64,000 nt of DNA from an uncultured Muribaculaceae bacterium (lineage in GTDB: Bacteria > Bacteroidota > Bacteroidia > Bacteroidales > Muribaculaceae): the NCBI GenBank assembly GCA_910588035.1, contig CAJUPY010000001.1, positions 123,178 through 187,177 of the forward strand, in the 5' to 3' direction. Within the stretch, counting starts at the first letter, position 1; each line of letters begins with the position of its first letter. The notes beneath the pieces are model-generated. The model searched no databases and was not told the DNA's origin. It saw only the letters and a list, made by a program, of their open reading frames with translations. The position numbers and the translations under genes were made by a program. Positions 41,622-50,342 of this stretch are shown one piece after another.

Positions 41622-42491
41622 ATGGGTGTATCTTTTCCTGAATCTGATTTCAATTACGAGGAAAATCAATTGGTCGTTCTTGATTCGGTCGATTCGATTT
41701 CAGGGCTCAGACTGCCGATAAAAAACAGGAGTATCTGGTCTGTGGTCTGCATCGGTGGGTCACTGACATGCATCGTCGATGACTCGCGTCTCACTATGAA
41801 ACAGTCGACGCTCATGGTGCTCGCTCCCGGCCACGACATCAAGGCCATTGAAACCAGTGCCGATTTCACCGGCTTTGCGATAAGTTCGACCGTAAACAAT
41901 CTTGATGCGTTCCTACCCGTTATGTCGCGTGCATTGATGTGTTTCAAAGTTTTCACGACCAATCCTGTCATTCCTGTCAGCAACTACGATATCGAAAAAC
42001 AGCTGCTCTATCACAAACTGCTAAAAATGAAGCTTGGTGAAAAATCTGACATTCACACAAAAAACGTGATCGACAGCCTATGTAAAGCAATCATTTTTGA
42101 GACTCTCGGCCTCTACATGAAGCGCATGCGCCACATTTCGTCAGCAGCAGTGAAGAGTTCGAGGACTGAAGAACTGTTTTACCGGTTTATTGTACTTGTT
42201 GAAAAAAACTATCTGACCCAACGCGCTCTATCGTTTTATGCCGATGCACTTTGTGTGTCGACAAAACACCTTTCAGCCCTGGTCAAGGACATTAGCGGAA
42301 AAACTGCCGGATCATGGATAGATTCCTATGTAATTTTCGAAGCAAAACGGCTCATCAGGTCAACCCAGCTTTCCATTCAGGAAATATCTGAAAGGCTGAA
42401 TTTCGCCAATCAGTCGTTTTTCGGCAAATATTTCAAACACCACACGGGCGAGTCTCCGAGCCAGTTCCGCAACAAGGGAGCTGTTGTCTGA
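41622..42491 (+). CDS. AraC family transcriptional regulator
   Basis: A 289-residue regulator. The N-terminal half is cupin-like (SIWSVVCIGGSLTCIVDDS, MLVLAPGHDIKAIE) and probably binds a small ligand. The C-terminal 100 residues hold the double helix-turn-helix: YADALCVSTKHLSALVKDIS and IQEISERLNFANQSFFGKYF, then KHHTGESPSQFR, the AraC/XylS signature. It follows the carbonic anhydrase gene by 9 bases and may regulate it or simply share a transcript. Despite the family name, nothing links it to the arabinose operon, which has its own Nudix-type AraR 11 kb away. Confidence 0.93.
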   Translation: MGVSFPESDFNYEENQLVVLDSVDSISGLRLPIKNRSIWSVVCIGGSLTCIVDDSRLTMKQSTLMVLAPGHDIKAIETSADFTGFAISSTVNNLDAFLPVMSRALMCFKVFTTNPVIPVSNYDIEKQLLYHKLLKMKLGEKSDIHTKNVIDSLCKAIIFETLGLYMKRMRHISSAAVKSSRTEELFYRFIVLVEKNYLTQRALSFYADALCVSTKHLSALVKDISGKTAGSWIDSYVIFEAKRLIRSTQLSIQEISERLNFANQSFFGKYFKHHTGESPSQFRNKGAVV

Positions 42492-42519
42492 AATCTGTTC
42501 GCAATAACCGGGCTGCAAA

Positions 42520-42551
42520 TTTGCTTTAAAACATATTTTTTTGTACTTTTG
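42520..42551 (+). promoter_or_regulatory. Predicted gyrB promoter
   Basis: TTTG (42520-42523), a 20-nt spacer and TACTTTTG (42544-42551) match the Bacteroidetes consensus exactly. The leader is about 35 nt to ATG 42595, which excludes the longer frame from 42541. Confidence 0.8.
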
Positions 42552-42594
42552 TAGTCAGAATACAATAAAGGAATATAAAGAACACAATCACACT

Positions 42595-44526
42595 ATGGCT
42601 GAAGAAAAAGAGGAATACAGCGCCAGTAACATTCAGGTCCTCGAGGGCCTGGAAGCCGTGCGCAAACGTCCTGCGATGTATATCGGCGACATAAGTATCA
42701 AGGGCCTCCACCACCTCGTCTATGAAGTTGTCGACAACTCTATCGATGAAGCCCTTGCAGGCTTTGCAACCCACATTGAGGTAACAATCAATCCCGATAA
42801 TTCAATAACTGTCGTCGACAACGGACGTGGCATTCCGGTCGATATGCATGAAAAAGAGCACAAAAGCGCACTTGAAGTCGTCTTGACTGTCTTGCACGCC
42901 GGTGGTAAGTTTGACAAAGGATCATATAAGGTGTCAGGCGGTCTGCATGGTGTCGGCGTATCGTGTGTCAACGCACTCTCCACTTACCTCAAGGCCGAGA
43001 TTCACAGAAACGGAAAGGCCTACGTCCAGGAATACTCCTGCGGCAAACCGACCACAGAACTGATGGTGGTGGGAGAAAGTGACCACACCGGCACTTCAAT
43101 CACATTCTTGCCCGACAGTTCGATTTTCACCGTTACGGTCTATGACTACGCTACTCTCGCAAACAGACTCAGAGACCTCGCCTATCTGAATGCCGGAATT
43201 TCACTTTCGCTTGCAGATATGCGTGACATTGACGAAGATGGGAATCCGCGCCGTGAAGTCTTTTTTTCAAAAGACGGTCTGAGCGAGTTTGTTCAATACA
43301 TTGATTCCAACAAAGAATCACTGATTAACGATGTCATACATCTGAACACCGAGCGTCAGGGAGTTCCGGTAGAAGTCGCTCTCACCTACAATAACACCTA
43401 TAACGAAAATGTCTACTCTTTTGTAAACAACATCAATACAATCGAGGGTGGCACACACCTGACTGGTTTCAGACGTGGTTTGACAACCACTTTGAAGAAA
43501 TATGCCGAAGACAACAAAATGCTTGAAAAGGCTAAGGTCGACATTGATCCCGCCGACTTCAGGGAGGGTTTGACCGCAGTGATTTCCGTAAAGGTCATGG
43601 AACCCCAGTTTGAGGGTCAGACTAAAACCAAACTCGGTAACAGCGAAGTCTCGGGTGCCGTCCAGTCGGCAGTCAGCGAGGCACTCAGAAACTATCTTGA
43701 GGAAAATCCGCGTCAGGCAAAAATCATTGTAGAAAAAGTTATTCTTGCAGCGCAGGCACGCCATGCCGCCATCAGAGCCCGCCAGAGCGTGCAACGCAAG
43801 TCTCCGCTTGCCGGAGGCGGCCTTCCCGGCAAACTTGCAGACTGCTCTTCAAGAACAGCTGAAGACTGCGAGATCTTCATCGTCGAGGGAGACTCGGCCG
43901 GTGGCACGGCAAAACAGGGCCGTGACCGTCGTTTCCAAGCTATTCTTCCGCTGAGAGGTAAAATCTTGAATGTGGAGAAAGCAATGGACCACAAGATTTT
44001 CGATAATGAGGAAATCATGAACATGTTCCGTGCTCTCCGTGTCTCGATCGGAACTGAAGATGATCCCAAAGAGGCCAATCTCGCAAAATTGGCATATCAT
44101 AAAATCATAATCATGACTGATGCCGATGTCGACGGCAGCCACATCGCCACATTGCTCATGACGTTCTTCTTCAGAAGAATGCGCCCGATTATTGAAAACG
44201 GATATCTCTATCTGGCAACCCCTCCGTTGTTCAAATGTAAACGAGGAAAAAACGAGAAATATTGCTGGACCGATCAGCAAGTTCAGGCGTTCATTGACAA
44301 ATTTGGCCAGAACACGACCGTTCAGCGATACAAAGGTCTCGGTGAGATGAGTGCAGAAGAACTCCGAAACACCACAATGTCACCCGAGCACCGCATGCTG
44401 AAACAGGTTAATATCAGCGATGCTGCCGAAGCCGACCGCATATTCTCGATGTTAATGGGTGAAGACGTAGCCCCGAGACGAGACTTCATCGAGGAGAATG
44501 CAAATTACGCTAACATTGACGCATAA
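42595..44526 (+). CDS. gyrB: DNA gyrase subunit B
   Basis: The ATPase subunit of DNA gyrase, which introduces negative supercoils. The 643 residues are usual for GyrB lacking the proteobacterial insertion. The GHKL ATPase motifs are VYEVVDNSIDEALAG, VVDNGRGIPV and GGLHGVGVSCVNALS; the transducer ends at the QTKTKLGNSEV region. The TOPRIM domain shows IFIVEGDSAGGTAKQGRDR and ITDADVDGSHIATLL-like sequence (MTDADVDGSHI). The C-terminus ends RRDFIEENANYANIDA, typical of GyrB rather than ParE, as does the GLHHLVYEVVD start. A single gene with its own promoter and terminator. Confidence 0.97.
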   Translation: MAEEKEEYSASNIQVLEGLEAVRKRPAMYIGDISIKGLHHLVYEVVDNSIDEALAGFATHIEVTINPDNSITVVDNGRGIPVDMHEKEHKSALEVVLTVLHAGGKFDKGSYKVSGGLHGVGVSCVNALSTYLKAEIHRNGKAYVQEYSCGKPTTELMVVGESDHTGTSITFLPDSSIFTVTVYDYATLANRLRDLAYLNAGISLSLADMRDIDEDGNPRREVFFSKDGLSEFVQYIDSNKESLINDVIHLNTERQGVPVEVALTYNNTYNENVYSFVNNINTIEGGTHLTGFRRGLTTTLKKYAEDNKMLEKAKVDIDPADFREGLTAVISVKVMEPQFEGQTKTKLGNSEVSGAVQSAVSEALRNYLEENPRQAKIIVEKVILAAQARHAAIRARQSVQRKSPLAGGGLPGKLADCSSRTAEDCEIFIVEGDSAGGTAKQGRDRRFQAILPLRGKILNVEKAMDHKIFDNEEIMNMFRALRVSIGTEDDPKEANLAKLAYHKIIIMTDADVDGSHIATLLMTFFFRRMRPIIENGYLYLATPPLFKCKRGKNEKYCWTDQQVQAFIDKFGQNTTVQRYKGLGEMSAEELRNTTMSPEHRMLKQVNISDAAEADRIFSMLMGEDVAPRRDFIEENANYANIDA

Positions 44527-44549
44527 GTCTGTTTGACTACCGACAAACC

Positions 44550-44608
44550 ACAGAGGGTGTGACGGCAGGACAATCAAAGTTCAGCCTCTCCCCCTCTGTT
44601 TGTTTTTT
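44550..44608 (+). terminator. Probable terminator after gyrB
   Basis: ACAGAGGG (44550-44557) pairs with CCCTCTGT (44592-44599), followed by TTGTTTTTT. The loop is long (34 nt) and may fold on itself (CTGCC-like sequence). It lies 23 bases after the stop. Confidence 0.6.
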
Positions 44609-44695
44609 CGATGTCAAGCTAACAAATAACCATTCTCAAGTGTTAAACCACATATATACGATTGTTGCAAACAATCTCTAAAAAATAATCACACT

Positions 44696-46936
44696 ATGGC
44701 TCGACAATCATCAAAAAAAGAAGCGCAGATGCTGAAAAGCCGCGTCAGCACATACGCGTCTCAACAAAATAATTCGACATTCAACTACAAGCAGGTATCA
44801 CATGCTTTGGGCGTCGTCACCCCCCAGCAGCAACGCCAGGTCGCCATGATTCTCGCGGAAATGGCATTCGACGGAGACCTGATCGAAACAGCTCCCGGAA
44901 AATACAAATTCCCTAACCGTGGTACGATCGGGGAAGGAATCTTCATGCGACGCAGCAACGGTAAGAACAGTGTCGTGCTTGACGAGGACGGTGAAACCAT
45001 TTTTGTAGCCGAACGGAACTCAATGCATGCCTTGAACGGCGACCGGGTCAGAGTGAATATTGCGGCACGGAGACGTGGTGTCGAAGCAGAAGCGGAGGTC
45101 ATAGAGATTATCGAGAAAAAAGAACAGACGTTCATAGGAACCCTGAAAGTCGACAGGTCGTTTGCCATACTTCAGACCGACTCCAAATTTCTGGCGACAG
45201 ACATAATCATTCCAAAATCGAAGCTAAAAGGAGGAGTTACCGGTGACAAGGCTGTCGTAAAGATAACCGAATGGGAAGACGACAGCAAAAATCCGAAAGG
45301 AACCGTAATCGATATACTTGGTAAAAAGGGTGAGAACAACACCGAGATTCATGCTATTTTGGCCGAGTTCGGTTTACCATACAAATATCCTGAGCAGGTA
45401 GAGCGTGCAGCAGGGACCATTGATGCCGGCATCACAGATGAAGTCGTCGCCAAACGCGAGGATATGAGAGATGTCACCACATTTACAATCGACCCAAAAG
45501 ATGCAAAAGACTTTGACGATGCCCTGTCATTCAAACGACTTGCCAACGGTAATGTCGAAATCGGAGTGCATATCGCCGACGTGACCCACTATGTGCAACC
45601 CGACACAATCATTGACAAAGAGGCGCAGTCACGCGCCACATCGGTCTACCTTGTCGACCGTGTCGTTCCAATGCTTCCAGAACACCTCTCGAATGGCATC
45701 TGCTCTCTCCGACCCGATGAAGATAAACTGACGTTCTCATGTGTCTTTGAAATGGATCGCAACGCGAAAGTAGTGAACAGCCGTATTTGCCGTACTGTCA
45801 CCCGAAGCAACCGCAGATTCACATATGAGGAGGCACAAAGCGTGATCGAGACCGGAACCGGTGACTATGCTGAAGAGATCACAGAGCTTGACCGTCTTGC
45901 CAAAATATTGAGAAAAGAACGCTATGAGAACGGCTCGGTTGATTTTGACCGTGTCGAGGTCAGATTTGACATAGACGAGACCGGACATCCGACAGGAGTA
46001 TACTTCAAGGAGTCGAAAGACGCCAACAAACTGATCGAGGAATTCATGTTGCTTGCAAACAAAACCGTAGCCAAATTCATCGGATGCCCCAAAGGGCGTA
46101 AAAAGCCTAAGGCGTTTGTCTATCGAGTACACGACCAACCCGATCCAAACAAACTGGCCGACCTTGCCTCTCTGTCGAGAAACTTCGGCTACAAAATCAA
46201 GACATCAGGCGATGCCGGCGACATCAACCGTTCAATAAACAAAATGCTTGTCGATGTAAAAGGAAAAGGTGAGGAAAATTTCCTCTCGACCTTGGCCATA
46301 AGATCAATGGCAAAAGCGATTTACACGACAACCAACATCGGTCACTACGGTCTTGGCTTCGACTACTATACCCATTTCACATCTCCGATCAGACGATATC
46401 CCGACATGATGGTTCACCGTCTGCTCGACCGCTACATGAACGGTGGCCGCAGTGTAAACCTCGATAAACTTGAGGATCAATGCAAACACTCGAGCAACAT
46501 GGAACAGCTCGCAGCAAATGCCGAACGCGCTTCGATAAAATTCAAACAGGTCGAATTCATGAATGATCACCTCGGAGATATTTATGACGGCATAATCTCT
46601 GGCGTGACCGAATGGGGTCTATATGTCGAGATCGAGGAGAACAAATGCGAGGGTCTGATTCCGATCAGGGATCTTGCCGATGACTATTATGACCTTGATG
46701 AGAAAAACTACTGTCTTGTCGGACGTCGTAAAAACCACCGGTTCACTCTCGGCGACAAAGTCAGAATAAAAATCGCACGTGCCGATCTTGAGAAAAAACA
46801 ACTTGATTTCGCTCTTGTCGACCCGACCATGATGCGTGGAGACGAGGATCTGTCAGGTAAAAAACACCCGACATCGGCCAAAGCGCATAAAAACGGAAAG
46901 AAAGCAAAAAAAAGAACGCACAACAAATCTAAATGA
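44696..46936 (+). CDS. rnr: Ribonuclease R (RNB family exoribonuclease)
   Basis: A processive 3'-5' exoribonuclease that degrades structured RNA. The 746 residues contain, in order, an N-terminal helix-turn-helix-like segment (about 20-70), cold-shock OB folds, and the RNB catalytic domain with TIDPKDAKDFDDALSF (metal-binding Asp cluster) and HFTSPIRRYPDMMVHRLLD. A C-terminal S1 domain follows (GIISGVTEWGLYVEIEENKCEGLI) and then a very basic tail (KAHKNGKKAKKRTHNKSK), which helps bind structured RNA. The presence of the helix-turn-helix part and basic tail distinguishes it from RNase II. Confidence 0.96.
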   Translation: MARQSSKKEAQMLKSRVSTYASQQNNSTFNYKQVSHALGVVTPQQQRQVAMILAEMAFDGDLIETAPGKYKFPNRGTIGEGIFMRRSNGKNSVVLDEDGETIFVAERNSMHALNGDRVRVNIAARRRGVEAEAEVIEIIEKKEQTFIGTLKVDRSFAILQTDSKFLATDIIIPKSKLKGGVTGDKAVVKITEWEDDSKNPKGTVIDILGKKGENNTEIHAILAEFGLPYKYPEQVERAAGTIDAGITDEVVAKREDMRDVTTFTIDPKDAKDFDDALSFKRLANGNVEIGVHIADVTHYVQPDTIIDKEAQSRATSVYLVDRVVPMLPEHLSNGICSLRPDEDKLTFSCVFEMDRNAKVVNSRICRTVTRSNRRFTYEEAQSVIETGTGDYAEEITELDRLAKILRKERYENGSVDFDRVEVRFDIDETGHPTGVYFKESKDANKLIEEFMLLANKTVAKFIGCPKGRKKPKAFVYRVHDQPDPNKLADLASLSRNFGYKIKTSGDAGDINRSINKMLVDVKGKGEENFLSTLAIRSMAKAIYTTTNIGHYGLGFDYYTHFTSPIRRYPDMMVHRLLDRYMNGGRSVNLDKLEDQCKHSSNMEQLAANAERASIKFKQVEFMNDHLGDIYDGIISGVTEWGLYVEIEENKCEGLIPIRDLADDYYDLDEKNYCLVGRRKNHRFTLGDKVRIKIARADLEKKQLDFALVDPTMMRGDEDLSGKKHPTSAKAHKNGKKAKKRTHNKSK

Positions 46937-46950
46937 CCTCATTTGTGTAA

Positions 46951-46982
46951 TTTGGCCGATATATCACAATATGTCGGCCAAA
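46951..46982. repeat. Inverted repeat after rnr
   Basis: TTTGGCCGA and TCGGCCAAA form a perfect 9-bp stem with a 14-nt centre that can partly pair. No T-run follows on either strand, so it is not a classic terminator. It could be an RNA-stabilising hairpin at the end of rnr, or an operator upstream of wecC (38 bases before its ATG). Confidence 0.6.
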
Positions 46983-47020
46983 CTTACGTTAACAAATAAA
47001 TACAAATTGTCACATTCGCA

Positions 47021-48229
47021 ATGAAAGCATGTTTTATCGGACTGGGTTACATAGGCCTGCCCACCGCAATAATAGCCGCCGGCAAAATTGACTCTGTTGT
47101 CGGTGTCGATATAAATCCAGACGTTGTCGAGATGACCAATAAAGGACATCTCCACATTATCGAGCCTGGAATGGAGGAACTTCTCAGAAAAGTCATCGAC
47201 AAAGGGTCGTTCAGAGCTTCTCTGAAACCCGAGACGAGCGATGCCTATTTCATTGTCGTCCCCACCCCGTTCAAAGGTGACCATGAACCCGACATATCTT
47301 ACGTTGAGGCAGCTACTCGGAGTGTCGTACCCTATCTCAAGGAAGGCGACCTCTTTGTCATAGAATCAACATCTCCGGTCGGTACTACCGAAAAAATGGC
47401 CGATCTCATCTTCGATCTTAGACCAGAGCTGAAAGGCAAGATATTCATCGCTTATTGTCCTGAGCGCGTTCTTCCCGGCAACGTAATTCATGAATTGGTC
47501 AACAATGACCGTGTCATAGGAGGCATAGATTTCCAGTCGACAGAAAAGGCAAAAGATTTTTACAGCAAATTTGTCAATGGCGAATTGCATGCTACCGACG
47601 CCAGAACGGCCGAAATGTGTAAGTTGACCGAGAATTCCTCACGTGACGTTCAGATCGCATTTGCCAATGAACTGTCGTTTATCTGCAAAGAGGCGGGCAT
47701 CAATGTATGGGAGCTTATAAAACTCGCCAATAAACACCCGAGGGTGAACATTCTGCAACCCGGTTGTGGTGTAGGAGGACACTGCATCGCAGTCGACCCC
47801 TATTTTATCACATCATGCTATCCGGCCCAGTCTCAACTCATTGCCAAGGCACGTCAGATAAACAATTACAAAGCTGAGTGGTGTGTCGAACGCATTAAAA
47901 ATGCCATTCTTAAATTTGAACTTGACAACGGGCGAAAACCGTCAGTGGCATTAATGGGTCTTGCGTTCAAACCCGACATCGATGACCTGCGCGAATCACC
48001 GTCGAAACAAATAGCGACCGAGATTGTGAAAACTGCAATGGTTCCCGAAATTTATGTTGTCGAGCCAAACATCGCAAGCCACAATTCGTTTAAGCTCACT
48101 GAGACAAACACGGCATACGACAAAGCCGATATAGTTGTTTTCCTTACAGCTCATAAACCGTTTAGAGATTTGAGTTGGAGAGACGACAAAATAATTCTTG
48201 ATTTCTGCGGAATTTTCAAACAGTCATGA
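47021..48229 (+). CDS. wecC: UDP-N-acetyl-D-mannosamine dehydrogenase
   Basis: Oxidises UDP-ManNAc to UDP-ManNAcA using NAD. The 402 residues match the UDP-glucose/GDP-mannose dehydrogenase family, WecC branch. An N-terminal Rossmann fold (FIGLGYIGLPTAIIAA) is followed by the catalytic Cys in LQPGCGVGGHCIAVDPYF and a C-terminal UDP-binding domain (VALMGLAFKPDIDDLRESPS). The start of the next gene overlaps the stop by 4 bases. With wecB downstream, the pathway UDP-GlcNAc to UDP-ManNAc to UDP-ManNAcA is complete here. Confidence 0.94.
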   Translation: MKACFIGLGYIGLPTAIIAAGKIDSVVGVDINPDVVEMTNKGHLHIIEPGMEELLRKVIDKGSFRASLKPETSDAYFIVVPTPFKGDHEPDISYVEAATRSVVPYLKEGDLFVIESTSPVGTTEKMADLIFDLRPELKGKIFIAYCPERVLPGNVIHELVNNDRVIGGIDFQSTEKAKDFYSKFVNGELHATDARTAEMCKLTENSSRDVQIAFANELSFICKEAGINVWELIKLANKHPRVNILQPGCGVGGHCIAVDPYFITSCYPAQSQLIAKARQINNYKAEWCVERIKNAILKFELDNGRKPSVALMGLAFKPDIDDLRESPSKQIATEIVKTAMVPEIYVVEPNIASHNSFKLTETNTAYDKADIVVFLTAHKPFRDLSWRDDKIILDFCGIFKQS

Positions 48230-48939
48230 CAATGGAGCGGTCTTCACGCGATATTGCCGGCATCAGAACCTTTGAATTCACGTCATGGGACGATATGCTG
48301 AATCATATCGGAAACCATCCTTCGGTCTATGTTGCGATCAATGCCGAAAAAATCATATCGGCACCAGACAAACTCAGAAAATTGATCAATGAGAACACAG
48401 GATATTGCGACGGGTCGGGTGCAGTAAAGGTTCTTCATCGGAAAGGACTTGACAGAGCCGTAAGGCTTCCGGGTTGCGAACTGTGGTTGAATATCATAAG
48501 GAAATATCACGACAAATGGTCATTTTATATAATCGGAGCAAATCCGGTCGTACACGATGACACGATAGAAAAGCTGAGATCGGAATTTCCCGGAATAAAG
48601 ATAGCGGGACATCGCAACGGTTTTATAAAAACCGATGATGAACGTCACCGACTCATTGACGATGTGGCTGAGACGAAACCCGATGCTGTCTTTGTGGCTA
48701 TGGGAACTCCAAAGCAGGAATATCTGATGGCAGAAATGAAACAACGCCATAAGGATGCTGTCTACGTCGGACTCGGAGGCAGTTACGACGTCTATACCGG
48801 TGCTGTGAAACGTGCGCCGAAGATATGGCAGAATCTTGGCATAGAATTCATGTATCGTTTCATCAAAAACCCGTCAAGGTGGCGCCGACAGTTCAATTAT
48901 GTGATCTTCGTCTACAGATATATGTTAAACCGGTTATAA
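48226..48939 (+). CDS. WecG/TagA/CpsF family (GT26) glycosyltransferase
   Basis: A 237-residue glycosyltransferase of family GT26, whose members transfer ManNAcA (WecG) or ManNAc (TagA) onto a lipid-linked GlcNAc. Characteristic sequence: ENTGYCDGSGAVKVLHRKG (catalytic Asp-containing region), YIIGANPVVHDDTIEKL, VAMGTPKQEYLM (the G-x-P-K-Q-E signature) and YVGLGGSYDVYTGAVKRAP. No signal peptide or membrane segment is seen, consistent with a peripheral cytoplasmic enzyme. Being sandwiched between wecC and wecB, it most likely uses UDP-ManNAcA made by them. A second ATG three codons downstream is also possible. Confidence 0.92.
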   Translation: MTMERSSRDIAGIRTFEFTSWDDMLNHIGNHPSVYVAINAEKIISAPDKLRKLINENTGYCDGSGAVKVLHRKGLDRAVRLPGCELWLNIIRKYHDKWSFYIIGANPVVHDDTIEKLRSEFPGIKIAGHRNGFIKTDDERHRLIDDVAETKPDAVFVAMGTPKQEYLMAEMKQRHKDAVYVGLGGSYDVYTGAVKRAPKIWQNLGIEFMYRFIKNPSRWRRQFNYVIFVYRYMLNRL

Positions 48940-48948
48940 TCTATCATT

Positions 48949-50106
48949 ATGAAAAAAATCATGCTGATATTCGGGACACGTCCCGAAGCAATCAAAATGG
49001 CACCGCTTGTCAAGGCCCTGCAGTCAGACAAACGCTTTGAAACAATTGTCACTGTCACCGGACAGCACCGTCAGATGCTTGACCAGGTGCTTGATCTGTT
49101 TGACATAACGCCCCATCATGATCTGAACATAATGAAACCGGGACAAGACCTCTATGATGTGACGTCGCGTATTTTGACCGGAATGCGTGACATTCTCGTA
49201 AAGGAAAATCCCGACATGGTGCTTGTGCATGGCGACACATCGACTTCGACTGCTGCCGCACTCGCCTCTTTCTATGCGAGAATTCCGGTCGGACATGTAG
49301 AGGCCGGTCTAAGAACCTATAACATCTACTCACCATGGCCTGAAGAGATTAACCGTCAGCTCACAGGCCGAATCGCCACACTCCACTTCTCACCCACCCG
49401 ACTCAGCGAAAAAAATCTGACCGGTGAAGGTGTTGACAATGAAATGATCGCCGTTACAGGCAATACGGTGATTGACGCACTCCAGAGCGTCATTGAGAAA
49501 ATCGACAATGACAATAATCTCGAGACGGATGTAAGAAAACATATCTCAGATATGGGATATGACATCAGCCGACTTGACAATGGAAAGAAACTCATACTGG
49601 TCACCGGACACCGTCGCGAAAATTTCGGTGAAGGATTCAGCAACATCTGCAATGCGCTGAAAGACCTGTCAGAAAAATACCCCGACGTAGACTTCCTCTA
49701 TCCGATGCACCTCAATCCCAACGTCAGAAAACCGATTGAACAGGTTTTCGGATCTATCTCCCACAAAAACATGTTCTTCATCGAACCGGTCGATTATCTC
49801 TATTTCACCTATCTGATGAAACGCAGTTTCCTTATTCTGACCGACAGCGGAGGCATTCAGGAAGAAGCTCCGTCACTCGGCAAACCGGTTCTGGTCATGC
49901 GTGAGGTGACGGAACGTCCCGAGGCTCTCGAAGCAGGAACTATCACACTGGTAGGCACAGACCGCCAGTTGATTGTAGACAAAGTCTCAGGCTACATAGA
50001 CGATCCCGAAACCGCAGAGAAGTGCAGCCGCATTGCCAATCCCTATGGTGACGGTAACGCGTGCAAACGCATCATCAGCAAAATCGCCTCATTCTTTTCT
50101 ATTTGA
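48949..50106 (+). CDS. wecB: UDP-N-acetylglucosamine 2-epimerase (non-hydrolysing)
   Basis: Interconverts UDP-GlcNAc and UDP-ManNAc. The 385 residues match the non-hydrolysing family. Motifs: IFGTRPEAIKMAPLVKAL at the N-terminus, TGQHRQMLDQVLDLF, VHGDTSTSTAAALASFYA, HVEAGLRTYNIYSPWPEEINR, VTGHRRENFGEGF and LTDSGGIQEEAPSLGKPVLVMR (UDP-binding C-domain). It lies 9 bases after the GT26 gene. The three genes form a compact ManNAcA module, but no polymerase, flippase or other glycan genes flank it, so the recipient glycan is unknown. Confidence 0.96.
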   Translation: MKKIMLIFGTRPEAIKMAPLVKALQSDKRFETIVTVTGQHRQMLDQVLDLFDITPHHDLNIMKPGQDLYDVTSRILTGMRDILVKENPDMVLVHGDTSTSTAAALASFYARIPVGHVEAGLRTYNIYSPWPEEINRQLTGRIATLHFSPTRLSEKNLTGEGVDNEMIAVTGNTVIDALQSVIEKIDNDNNLETDVRKHISDMGYDISRLDNGKKLILVTGHRRENFGEGFSNICNALKDLSEKYPDVDFLYPMHLNPNVRKPIEQVFGSISHKNMFFIEPVDYLYFTYLMKRSFLILTDSGGIQEEAPSLGKPVLVMREVTERPEALEAGTITLVGTDRQLIVDKVSGYIDDPETAEKCSRIANPYGDGNACKRIISKIASFFSI

Positions 50107-50138
50107 TCGTAAGCAAATGCTGAAGTATGTCAAATTAT

Positions 50139-50320
50139 TTTGCATTTGCTATTGACTTATTCGTATCTTTGACTTCATCTTAGATACTTCCGCTCGGCAA
50201 ATCGCAGATAAATTTGCATTTGCTCTCGACTTATTCGTATCTTTGACTTCGTCTTAGATACTTCCGCTCGGCAAATCGCAAATAAATTTGCATTTGCTCT
50301 CGACTTATTCGTATCTTTGC
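50139..50320 (+). repeat. 74-bp tandem repeat (about 2.5 copies) carrying promoters, upstream of ilvE
   Basis: Units begin with TTTGC at 50139, 50213 and 50287, giving an exact 74-base period. The third is a 34-nt partial copy. Copies 1 and 2 differ at only a few positions. Each unit has TTTG, a 21-nt spacer and TATCTTTG (last box 50312-50319), a Bacteroidetes promoter. Inside each unit GTATCT and AGATAC form an inverted repeat, as do GCAAAT and ATTTGC across the junction. The final unit lies 23 bases before the ilvE ATG. The same unit, with the same 74-base spacing, occurs at 13820-13925 on the other strand. Confidence 0.92.
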
Positions 50321-50342
50321 ATAAATTTTTAATATCCAAACA

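Noticed and set aside
41622-42491. AraC-family gene as regulator of the arabinose operon
   Set aside because: The arabinose operon carries its own Nudix-type regulator, and this gene is 6 kb away beside a carbonic anhydrase gene.
50139-50320. CRISPR-like array
   Set aside because: The units are contiguous 74-bp copies with no variable spacers and no cas genes; they are promoter-bearing tandem repeats.
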